A stretch of DNA of 64,000 nt from Xiphydria camelus (Eukaryota; Arthropoda; Insecta; Hymenoptera; Xiphydriidae), in contig OY783198.1 in assembly GCA_963678675.1 (NCBI GenBank), positions 5,771,001 through 5,835,000 on the forward strand, read 5' to 3'. Positions 12,130-22,400 of the stretch are shown here, piece by piece. Under the pieces are notes generated by a model that did not search any database, was not told where the DNA came from, and saw nothing but the letters and a program-made list of their open reading frames with translations. The position numbers and the translations under genes were made by a program. The first letter of the stretch is position 1. Each line of letters starts with the position of its first letter.

Positions 12130-12617
12130 ACACACAAGACAGTTATTCTATTCAAAAAGTCAAACCAAACAGATGAAGAGAGAATCCGTATTTCACTAAA
12201 CGGCTCGGTCGTCTTCTCCAGGATTTCGGTTAAATTCGATTTTAACATTAATTTGTTGTATTGCAGATTCGAAAAATTGGGACAAAATGATTTACCCTGT
12301 ATTTTTTTGTTTTTTATTTTCCACCTTATCTAAGTTGGAAAATGATATTCAGAAATGTACCTATACGTCATAGTATGGTAAGACTATTTCCCTCGCACTC
12401 GTTGCTTGGCATAAGTGTGTCTTTCTGCCTTTCCGATGACGTCACAATCTTTTTGTAGAGAGAAAAACGCTCTTATAGCTCAGCGAATAATTATTTTTCC
12501 GAACCATTTTTTCTTCGCTTCTTATTGAACATGTATCCGGATTATAAATTAAACCTAAAAATATCAATATTTTTTTACGTCCAGACCGGATTGACCCAGT
12601 TATTTTTCTCAGTGCAC
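12130..12617. mobile_element. CACTGAGA-end MITE interrupted by the TGACGTCA repeat
   Basis: The right end CCAGTTATTTTTCTCAGTG (to about 12617) and the left part with CAAACCAAACAGATGAAG and ATCCGTATTTCACTAAACGG match the 10284 element. Between them at about 12250-12575 lies a minus-strand copy of the TGACGTCA repeat. The repeat therefore inserted into an existing MITE. Confidence 0.6.
12250..12575 (-). repeat. Dispersed repeat with central TGACGTCA, copy 2
   Basis: Read on the minus strand it gives AATAATTATTCGCTGAGC, TGACGTCATCGGAAAGGCAG and AAGCAACGAGTGCGAGGGAA, collinear with the 28.5-kb and 36.4-kb copies. The palindrome is at 12436-12443. Confidence 0.75.
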
Positions 12618-13180
12618 CCGCTTACCGGATCTCGCGTGGTTTTCTCCGCCGATCGGAAATGACGGACGACCGGGAAGGAGAACTGAGAAATTGCAATTTC
12701 TCGAGACCCCGTTGGGGATTTATCTTTCATTAGATTCGAGGGAAAACGTGAATATTCCGAGAAAACCAACACGATCCGAGATATTTCTTTTACCGCGACG
12801 ACATCTGTCACCGCCGCGCTGCAACGGCTGCGAAAGCGTCGGAAAATTAAATCGAACGCGAGGAAGTCGTCGCCAAGGACGAGGCGAAGAGGCTCGAGAT
12901 TAAGTTTTCACCGATTTTACCGCACCGCGCCGGTATTTCGTCCTTGCCCCGTCTCTTATCCGCTCCGGAAGTCGATAAACTCTCGGACGCGCGCGCTCTA
13001 CTCTCTCGAGTTCAACCGAGCGTGGCTCGCCGTGGCCGGGCGCGTTCTCGTAGTCTCCTATCGCGCGCGGCATCCGGTATGTGCGATCGAAGCGTCTCTT
13101 CCTCTCGCAGTCTCCGGCGGCGGATGCGTTTTTAACGCGCGAGTCGATCTTTGCGATACGAGTATACACTCGTCATTACT
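12618..13180. other. No gene recognised
   Basis: CpG-rich sequence. Nothing beyond chance frames. Confidence 0.4.
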
Positions 13181-13583
13181 TCAACACGGAAAAAAAATAC
13201 ATAATTTTGCAGTCTTAGCAGAACCACTCTCTTGATTTGGATCAGTGAAAATTTCAGTACCTACACTCTGAAACTGATTCTCAGTTATTTTTTACTGGTT
13301 CAGATCGAGAGAGTAGGTTTCGCTGGAAATTTCGTACCGTCGCGTGACAAAAATATTACCTGTGATGGCAAAAGATACGTCCAATAATGGCAAATGTAAC
13401 TGAAATCACAGCGAGGTTTTTTTTCGGTAAAAAGTTTGCCATCCCAGCAAATATTTTTACTATAATACTATTGAATATGGCTTTTGCCGCCGCGGATAAT
13501 ATTTTTGTTGCGACAGCAAAAAGTTCTCAGCAAAACCTATAGTATTGCTAAGACTGCAGAGTTATTTTTTTCTGCGTAACACG
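13181..13583. mobile_element. Inverted-repeat MITE, ~400 bp
   Basis: The ends read AACACGGAAAAAAAATACAT ... TTTTGCAGTCTTAGCA and TGCTAAGACTGCAGAGTTAT ... TTTTTTCTGCGTAAC, an inverted pair of about 40 bp. It has no coding potential. Confidence 0.6.
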
Positions 13584-13937
13584 CATGAGTGAAGATGAAA
13601 ATTTCGATTCCATATAAGCGGGGATTTTTCAAAACGCTCGGTTCGGCGTAGGTAGCTACAGCCTAATCGCGTCTCTCCGGCTCTCGAACGAGGTGGGAGT
13701 GAAGTGTCTTCCCTGAAAGGCGACCGTTCGAGGTGCCGCGTACGTTCGAATATCGCGAAAACGCGCGCGGGCGTCGAAGGTTGCTAGATTCGTGCGCGCG
13801 CGCGGCAGCCACCGTCTCGAACGAATATTTGCATAGGTCCATTAATTGCGGTTTATTTTTAAGCGTGATCGACTTCGTCCTCGCCTAGGCAGTCGTTGTA
13901 CGATTTGTACGCATCTAGGCGTCGGATTTCTCCGACA
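13584..13937. other. No gene recognised
   Basis: CpG-rich with CGCGCG runs near 13795. Nothing supportable. Confidence 0.4.
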
Positions 13938-14515
13938 CATATATGAGGCTAAACTTACTTGCCAGGAAAGAAACTTCGGTGACTGTATCTCATTATTTAT
14001 CAACTTTTGGCTTACATCGATGCGACTTTGTTGTAGATAAAAATGTGCATCGAGAAAGCAATTTATTGGTAGTTAATAAATGTTCGTTTAAATGTGGCGG
14101 GGAATAAGCATTTTATTGGATCAAATAAATATTCGTTAACCATCACGATATTTATTTGGCACGATTAGATCCTTTGAGGCAATCCTTTGGATGAAATAGA
14201 TATTATGATAATTAACATATATTTTATCGTCCTAAATAAAGTGTTTATTTCGCCGTATTTGAAATTACATTTATTATCTGTCAACCCACTGTCTTCTCGG
14301 TGTAATCTTCAAGAAAGTATTGTATAAATGCCACATGTGGCTAAATTTACTCGCCAGGAAAGAAACTCCAATCGCTATTATCTCATTATTTATGAACTTT
14401 TGGACCACATCGATATAAGACTTTGTTGCGGATAAAAATATATAACCTTCAAACAAATATTACACAAACGAGTCAAAAGCTCATAGATAACGAGATAATA
14501 GTGATTCGAGAGTAC
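13938..14515. mobile_element. Composite of two CCATATGAGG MITEs with a CACCGAG MITE nested in the first
   Basis: A left half (ATATGAGGCTAAACTTACTT ... GTTGTAGATAAAAATGTG) is interrupted at about 14048-14302 by an element ending in CTTCTCGGTG. It resumes as ATCTTCAAGAAAGTATTGTA up to about 14328. A second copy then begins at 14331 (CCACATGTGGCTAAATTTAC) and ends near 14515 at GATAATAGTGATTCGAGAG, lacking its last bases. Confidence 0.65.
14048..14302. mobile_element. CACCGAGAAA-type MITE, copy 1 (nested)
   Basis: Starts CATCGAGAAAGCAATTTATT and ends CTTCTCGGTG. It shares TATTCGTTAACCATCACGAT and ATTTATTTGGCACGATTAGA with the 33395-33781 copy. The reverse nesting at 33 kb shows both families were mobile over the same period. 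Confidence 0.65.
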
Positions 14516-17399
14516 GATGTGTACACGCGAGTACACCACGCACCGTACCAACACGGACGAAGGTCTACTGGGCCGGAAGGCGCGCTGCACCGATCCTTTC
14601 TACTCGTGCCCCGTTTGCCCCCACCTTCTCCGTTGCACGGCTATGCACCTCCGCGCGCGCATGCGCCCAGGTACGCGGTGCCCCTATCCCGTAGCACACG
14701 CGCACATTTAACTCGCGCCAGGAAACGTCGTCGACGGAATGCGTATCATTTATATTATAAACCCAGTCCGCAAATTTCCAGTCCAGTGAATTCCATTCCA
14801 CTCGGATGCGGGGAAAACATCGAGTAGGTTACCTCGCCGACTGCATTCTCGTCGCTGGCTAAACGCATTCTTTCGTGCGCGCGCGGTACCGTCTCTCGCG
14901 TATAAATGAACATTTCTGCCGCGCGGAGGTAGCATTTCCATTATCGACGCAACAGCGGAGAATGTATTTACACTTATCTCTAATTATTCTCCTTCGTAAC
15001 TACATACATAATTTCAAAGATTCTCCGCGTCGCTTTTTCCGCAAACTTATTCGACAAACGACTCCCGCGTGCGCCATGCACGCGTACAGTGTGGGAAAAC
15101 TCAATTTACACGGTATTTTTCGTTTCTACAGTACTTTGCAAATTACGCCCGGCGTATTTCACGCGTACTTCCCATCCCCCCTCCCAGCATGCATCGGTAC
15201 CGGCACGTATCCACTCGCCGCTCGCGTCGGCTGCGTGCGCGATACACGTATAGTGCGCGCACTCGTCGGGTAGGTGTGCCCGCGCGCGTATAGGTGTACC
15301 GCGGGTACATATGCACCGGCCGTCGCGCGCTTGCACACGCGTCCTTTTATATACAATAGCGGGGCGCGCGCGCGGCGCGTATACGTACATGCACACAAGG
15401 TGGCTCCGGCGTCTAGAGTCCCGGTCATCCGCGAGTATAGTGTGTAAGGCACGGGGAAGTCAGTTCATTCGCGACCGCCAGCCGGGCAAGACATTCGAAT
15501 CTCTTTGTCCGGTCGCACGCGTCTCTGAATCTAGAAATAATTTCGCAATTTCTTCGCCGCGAGTTGTCGCGAAAGGCCTTCCGGCCCTTTCCGTCGGAGC
15601 GCTCTCCGCGCAACGGCGCGACGGAACAACGGCGAGCGCGATCTCGGGAAACCTCTTGGGATCGGTGGTCGTGAAAAGGAGGCGAAAACCGTCGCGTGCG
15701 TCTTCGGACGCTCGCTGAATCGATTCGTCGTCGTATGCGATAACGCGTGATCGATCGCGCGACGCGAGGCCTTCGATAAATCCTATCTCCGCGCGGGGGG
15801 AGAGAAGTGTCTCACGTTTTCGCGCGTGCGGCATCGATAAACGGGGTCCTTGCAGTTTCGCGATATCGACAATGTACCTTGTTACTCACAGATCCGGATT
15901 CGAAGAATCAAGGATTATAAGTCGAGTTTGGGAATCGCCTTTTTTCTGACGTGTCTATAGATACATATATAAAAGGTGACTGCGATAAAATAAAGTGACG
16001 TCCCACTCTTCGAGCACAGTGGATATAATCGAGGCAGCTCGAAGACGTCGAGCTCGCGCGAATTGAAATTTCGATGTCGATGAGTGCGTATCTCCAGCCG
16101 AAAATACGTAAAAAAAGGACATCGAGTTTATCTCCGCGCACACAGCTGTCATGAGCCACAGGATCTCGAGCCGTTCCACGTCGAGTTTAGTCCAGCGGCG
16201 CACCGCCGAGCCCGTCTAGTCGTCGTCGTCAACAAAGGACGACTCCTCCGCGCGAAGAGTATCCTCCTCGATAAACGATTCTCGCGGCGTCGTCTCCCGC
16301 GTGCGTCTCGGCCGAGCGCATTGGCGATTGCCAACTTCAAGGACAAAGGGACGATACCCGAGATCTCGCACCGGCCCGGCGCCTGCAACCAATTCCTTGC
16401 GTTCCAAGGAACTCTACTCGTATCGCGTGGGGCCCCGACAGAGCGGAGTCTCGGCGGCGCACGGCCGCCGTTGCAAAGATAAGCGGCGGCGGCGCTCGTC
16501 CCGCGCGTCTAGCCTTACCCCTCCCTCTTTCAAGAGAGAGAGAGAGACTCATCCGACGTCCTCCAGCGAGGCGTCCGTCTAGTCGCGCGCGCGAAAGAAA
16601 TAAATTGCTCGTCGATCAAACTCGTCGTTTCTTCGACTCCCGACGCTGTTACGTCCGTCGAGTGTTCCACGGTCGCCGAACGATATCCTCGCGAATTCTA
16701 CGACCCGGAAGGAAATCCTGAGGAGCTCCATCGACGCTTTTCCCTCGGAACATCGCAGGAAGACATCGATAGCCGTGCCGATACAGTGATTACAGCGCCG
16801 AGCGAACCGCCGAGCATTCCCTGCGCGCACCGGAGATAATCTCGCCCTCCTCTCATCCCCTCTCCCTCCCGCAATCAGCGCCCGAGGTACATAACTCCGC
16901 CGTGTTCGAACGTTCAACCCCCCCCCCCCCCCCCCTCGAATATCGAACGAGAAACCACGTAACAGCGGCGTCCGGATATCAAGGGGATTTGTCGCGCGAC
17001 TCTGTGCGAGGGATTATCGCCGAATCATCACGCCACGCTCTCTCACGCGCGCCGTTCTGAGGTGCAGCAGCAGCGCGCGGCCCGACGGCGGCGGCAGCGC
17101 GGCGGAGAGTGGGTCTTATCGGGTCTTCACGCCTCATTAAAGTCCTCGAGAGCGACCCTCGAACGAAAGTTTCGCGTTCGCGCGCGAGTCGCCGACCGGT
17201 ATATTAATATATATCGCGATCCCCGGCTCGCGAGTCGCTGGGAGGTGGAGGGCGCCGCCTCTCCCCCGGCTTCGACTCCGCGAAGCCCACGAGAGCTTTC
17301 TCTCCAGACGAAATATGAGCTCTAAATTTAGCCGGAAGAATTTCCGAGGCATCGCCTCTCCTCCGCCCCACCTCGTCCTCGCGCAACAACCCCTCCCGC
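14516..17399. other. No gene recognised: long CpG-rich stretch with C18 run
   Basis: Dense CpG and CGCG tracts, frames on both strands, and a run of eighteen C at 16918-16935. It may hold upstream regulatory DNA or non-coding exons of sprint, but no specific element is readable. Confidence 0.4.
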
Positions 17400-17810
17400 C
17401 GTCCTCGACCGCCATCCCCCCTCGCGACCGCGGTTTCGCTCGGTTTTCGCAGATGCGATCCCCGATTTATGCGAAACGAGTGCGTAGCGCGTAACCCCGC
17501 GTCTCACGTTACACGTGCTGATTCACCGCGCGACGCGCGCGCGCACGGTCAGTGAGGAGTTTTTTCAGACACGCGCGTTTATAGAGAAAAAGTGTCCGCG
17601 GCGTTCCTCTTGTTTTCTTTTTCGCGAGTGTGTGTGTGTGTGTGTGTATACCCGCGGAGTTTTACGTTCGTACACTCTGCACCGCGTTGGGGACACGCGG
17701 CGTCCCGTTTTTTGCACGTGTGCGACTCATCGACGTGGCGTGAAAGTGAATAAGCCGGACGGGAGGCGCGTCGGGGATTTTCACGAGGCGTACGACGGTC
17801 GCGGGGTACA
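17400..17810 (+). promoter_or_regulatory. Candidate promoter and 5' UTR for sprint first exon 1a
   Basis: This CpG-rich block precedes the candidate start codon at 17811. It holds a TCAGT initiator-like pentamer at 17549-17553 and a (TG)n run at about 17628-17647, and no clear TATA box at the expected spacing. The promoter role is inferred only from its position before a phase-compatible coding exon. Confidence 0.3.
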
Positions 17811-17869
17811 ATGTTGATCACGAAGTACACGACGATACTGCTGCAGTCCACCAATCAACGCGTCATTCG
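17811..17869 (+). CDS. spri: Candidate alternative first coding exon 1a of sprint (19 codons plus 2 nt)
   Basis: An ATG in good insect context (ACAATG) opens a frame encoding MLITKYTTILLQSTNQRVI, followed by CG and a consensus donor GTGAGT at 17870. The two leftover bases join G at 46161 to make CGG (Arg), and the frame then continues into the constant sprint exon. The first intron would be about 28.3 kb, which is plausible for a gene with distal promoters. No homologous N-terminus is remembered, so the call rests on start context, donor and phase. Confidence 0.5.
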
Positions 17870-17930
17870 GTGAGTGCGTCGCGACTATTGTGGGAATGAC
17901 GGTGTTGAGCATTTTTTATTTTAATTTATA

Positions 17931-18226
17931 CCGGGAGCAATAATTACTGATGCCAATTAAATGTTTTTTTCAATCAAAAAAATTATATAATTTTAGGATC
18001 AAGTCATTTTTTTACGCAAGAAAATATTCGATGTTTAATTTTTTTTTTGCGCGGGAAGAATTGCTCGTTCCCACGACGGTATCCTTGAATCAAGAATATA
18101 TATTCTTCAATTAAGAATTAAATAAAAATTAAAAATAAATGTTATTCTTAAAAATTTTTGAGATCATAGGTACATATTCTCGATTCGAGAAACATTTTCT
18201 AATACTAGCAATTATTTATCTCAGTG
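17931..18226. mobile_element. CACTGAGA-type MITE, copy 3, 61 bp after the exon 1a donor
   Basis: Flanked by TA on both sides (17929-17930 and 18227-18228). Starts CCGGGAGCAATAATTACTGA and ends TAGCAATTATTTATCTCAGTG. The middle (CCCACGACGGTATCCTTGAA, TCAAGAATATATATTCTTC) matches the 33802 copy. Confidence 0.75.
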
Positions 18227-18907
18227 TAGAGCGTAAATCATGCCCCGTTTTCTCACGGAGATAATCGTGATCGAAGGGGACGCCAGTGGCGATCGTTATT
18301 CAGAAACTGCACCGCGTATAACATAGATGCCCCGCATATGTACGCACGTCACGTTTTGAACTAATATATACGCGCCGAAAGTAACCAAACTCCAACAAAT
18401 TCGAACGAGCGGGTACCTATCATGTTCGTCATTAATCGTGACTCTTAATTGATACTCTCTGCGCTCTCTAATTGGCAGGAGGTTTAATTCTGACAATTAA
18501 TTTCGAGGGTAGCGCAGGGGGGTCGGCAAGGGGGCGAGAGGGCGGTTAGTCGAAAGAGATGAGAGCGGCTCTACGCGGTACGAGAGGTAGGGAATTTCTT
18601 CGGATTCCGAAAGGGGATTTCGTATTCAGAAACCGTTCGATGCATATTTAAGCTTTAAATTGGTCCCGGGGTCCGCCGGTTATACAGCGACGCGCTTCTC
18701 CCATTTAGGGATTATTAAATTCTATGGAGAAGGAAATCTTAGTACTCTCGAGATGGTACATAAAAAGAGGAGATTCGGAGGTTTTCTTTCCGCGGAAAAA
18801 AGAGCGCGCGCTGCGCCGTGACTCTGAATAAATTCGACGGGGCAGACCCCGACGTAACGTGGCCCTCGCTGCACCCGTCATTCCGTGAACTTCTATTCTT
18901 CGAAGTA
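18227..18907. other. No gene recognised
   Basis: Mixed composition, presumed first-intron sequence of sprint if exon 1a is real. Confidence 0.4.
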
Positions 18908-19268
18908 CAGTCGAACCTCGATTATCCGCTGCTGTCGCCGATGCTAAATTTCAACTACTCCCATTGGCAGTGAGATATTCTCCACCAATATGTAGCAACA
19001 GTTATTACTACTAGCTATCAAACTAATTATCAGAAACGAGTATAAAATCGTCTAGTTGGTTTTGTCACATCTCTAATTTGGATTAATGTACAACTCTATT
19101 TCTGGAGGATCAGTCGCACTAGATGTTTAAAAAAAATAGACATCGTACTTGTATTTCAAAAGTGACACAATTTGAAAAATTTTCTAGTTCAATTCGGATA
19201 CTCGAATATTCGGATACGATACAGAAACGTTCGGATAATGGAAGATTCGAATAATCGAGGTTCAACTG
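18908..19268. mobile_element. pogo/Tigger-like MITE, copy 1
   Basis: Starts CAGTCGAACCTCGATTATCC and ends GAATAATCGAGGTTCAACTG, with TA on both sides and subterminal TTCGGATA motifs near the right end. CAGT...CCTCGATT ends and TA targets are those of pogo/Tigger-derived elements in animals. It is 361 bp long with no transposase. Confidence 0.8.
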
Positions 19269-21858
19269 TAGAACGAAATCGAACGCGAGTTTCAAGCGTG
19301 CGGTTGACTTCGACCCGATTTTTTCCGAAAACGTTTCAATACGCGCGCAAGCACGCGGAATTTCTCGAACCGAGGCTCGCATAATGGATACCCTCTCTCG
19401 AGGGGGAGAATCGGGTGTCGTTACGGGAACGATTACGCGACGTCGCGAAGAAGGTGGACCGGAAGATTTTTAAAACATCCTTTCCCTCCCCCTGCTCACT
19501 CGGCCAAACTAATGCCGGTCTTATGAGTTTCTTTGTGTTTTCTTTCGCCCGAATAAACCCATCGGGGGTCGGGGTCCCCGCCGTGGCATTGTCGTCAAAA
19601 CTTATTAGAGGCAACCCCTCCACTTAATAATGTCCCAAGTGTCAATATAAGGCAGCGGGCCGTTCTTTGATACCTTATACCACCCTCTCCGCCCCGGGAT
19701 CACCGGATAGACGTAAGAAGACGCGTACGAGATTCGCGCCCGTCTCGACTTCCTGCCGCCCTTCGCGCGACACCTCCCTAAGGCCACTCCGCCGAGTGCT
19801 CGCAGCGGCTTTTCGCGAAAGCACCGTATTATCGGTGCAGGGTGGAAAAGAGAGGCGTCAAATGATTGGCAGCCTCGTAATATCCGCACGTATTCTCTCC
19901 GCAGCCCCTGGATAACCCTGCTGTATCCTTATAAAAGAGACCGAACGATAATATTATAGAATCGTATATCGTTCGTTACAGTTACCGCCCGTTAACCTCA
20001 GCGTCATTGCGCTCCCGGCGGACGCGAGGGTGCCCCGGTGATTTTTCATTTCTCACCCCGCCGCGAAGGGGTAGGAAAATCTCGTAAATACGTCTTCAGT
20101 TACTCCGTTTCGCGCTTATTACCAGCGACGAAAAAATAATACATCTCGCCGCGCTTTCACTCCTTCGAAGTCGCCGGGAGAAAAAAAATGTCGCCTTATA
20201 ATCTCCGCGAGTTTTCACGAAAAATTACCCTTTACTCCTTCGGCAGACGGCGCGGAGCGAGGAGGGGTGCTGGGAGGTTCGACGCGAAGCGGGAGCGCGA
20301 CGATGAGTCTGGGGACAAAAAGAAGCGCGGCGCCAATTTCCGCGCGGGATTCCGGGCGATCCCGTCGTCGTCGGTCGCTTCGCCCGCTATCGGGAGAGGC
20401 GCGCGCGCCGCTCGCGAAATTGGCCGAGGACCTTCGCTCCGCGGAAGTTTAATCCCTTTAATTAAGCTCGGTCCACACGAAATCTCGCGGGACGATATAT
20501 TGCGAAGCGAGAAAGCAACGGCGGCGGTCTCGCTGTAAATCTTTTTTTTCTCCTCTCGTCCTCGCGTCTCTCCTCCGCGCTGCGCCGTAGCGCCCGCCTA
20601 CGGACAAGGCCACTAATGAAAGCGAAAAGGAATTTATCGACGAAATAAATTGGTCGGACGCCCTGATAGATCGTCTAATATGTTCGGAAAGATGTCGAGA
20701 GGCCGGTATTTCGTGTGCGGCAACAAAAAATGAATCATGCGTTTTATTGGGTTTCCTTCGTGAGGGATCGCACCCTGCCTCCCCGGTATCCATCCCTGTA
20801 CGCTTTTCCGAATCGCCCGCGCCGACCCCCGGGGCTGTTGGCGCGCGGGCAACTCGATACCGCGATTAATTAGGCACGTCTGACGCTCACGGGGTGTACA
20901 GCCACTCGGATTGCCGCTTGTTTGCATTCGTGCTTCTCTCGTGTGCTTTTGCTTCTTTATTTCCTATTCATCGCACGCGATCGATTCGCTCGTAACTCTG
21001 TATAGCCGGGATACTCGAGTTATCGAGCGAGCGACCGACGTCTACTTCGCGTTTCGCAACGGCTACAAAGACCCGGCGGTTACTTTGTTGGTTCAGGCGG
21101 AACCTGGTCGTTGATCGAGCTGGCCCCTGGGTCTCAGGGGCCATGGTGACCGGGGACTCGTTCGAGTGCGGCGTCTCTCTTGGTATTGGCGCTACTTTGT
21201 TTTACGCGCGCATTCATTTCTTTCCCTCGAGATTGACGCGAGATGTACATCGTTGCAAAGCTGCATCGACAAGGATCTAAAATTGAATCGATGACCTTCC
21301 AATCGACTCGCACCTGGTGAAACGATGCCCCGCGAAGAGACTCTCCTCGGCACGCGCCTAGCCTTGGCCACTCTTTCGATCTTTCCAGCTCACTGCCACC
21401 TTATTTTTGGCTTCGCATCGCGCGATACCAAACCAACGCGCGTGCCCACGCGCGCGACACGCGGGGGCGGCCCCGTTGAAGAGCGTACCGGAGATGGTGC
21501 CGGAGTGCCAAAACGACAGGATCCTATATTATAGAGTGCCCCGTAAGCAGTCGGATGAACCAGTTTGGACGAACCCTTCCTTCCGATGAACTATTCCACA
21601 AACATTTCTTCAAAGCCACTCGAGTACTACTTACATACAAATCCGCCGCGGCCTGCTTCTCGGTCCTCTACTCGCTGCGAAGACTCGGCTCTTTGTTCTC
21701 CGACCTTTCCGAGTCGTACTACTACCAAACACCGACGCGAACGGAAGTGGACGACTGTCGAGTGGATCCGAAGTGCTGGGATTAGTCCGATGAACGTTCG
21801 TCTCTCCCCCCGGCTCGGATTTAATCTCCGGGGATGTAATATTTATTGGGATTACGTT
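19269..21858. other. No gene recognised
   Basis: CpG-rich with chance frames on both strands and no recognised domain or repeat. Confidence 0.4.
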
Positions 21859-22400
21859 CGCGAGGATTTAATTAGTAACGGAATCGGCGGATTCGTAAAA
21901 TAGAGTCCGATAGGATGATCAATTTTTAGGAAAATTTTATCTTGAGATTTGACAATAAATTGAGATATAAATCTAGAAATTTTGGAGTAATCGGAAAATT
22001 GCTCCTTCGCGAGAATTTAATTAGAAGCGGAATCGGCGAATTGGTGAAATAGCGTCCGATAAGGTGATCGATTTTTGGGAAAATTTGAAAAAATCGCAAA
22101 ATTGTACTTTGGCGGGGATTTAATTAACAACGGAATCGGTGAATTGGTTGAATAGGATCCGATGGAATGATTGATTTTTGGGAAAATTTCACCTTAAGAC
22201 TTGATAAGTCGAAATATAAATTTGGAAAATTTGGAAAAATCGGAAAATTGTATTTTTGCGAGGATCTAATTAGTAACGGAATCGGCGAATTGGTCAAGTA
22301 ACGTCGATAGGATGGTCGATCATCGGGAAAATTTCACCTTAAAATTTGATAATAAATCGCAATATAAGTGGAAAATATGAGAAAATCGCTAAACTAAAAA
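21859..22400 (+). repeat. Degenerate tandem repeat, four units of ~100-150 bp
   Basis: Units begin at about 21859, 22008, 22111 and 22258 with GCGAGGATTTAATTAG-like sequence. Each continues AACGGAATCGGCGAATTGGT, a TCCGAT...GATCGATTTTTGGGAAAATTT block and usually CACCTTAAGATTTGATAA. The second unit lacks about 45 bp. Spacing is 149, 103 and 147 bp. Confidence 0.85.

Noticed and set aside
16084..16482. 132-codon frame with a stretch reading like coding sequence (ALAIANFKDKGTIPEIS)
   Set aside because: No family match, no matching splice phase to sprint, and opposite-strand frames overlap it.
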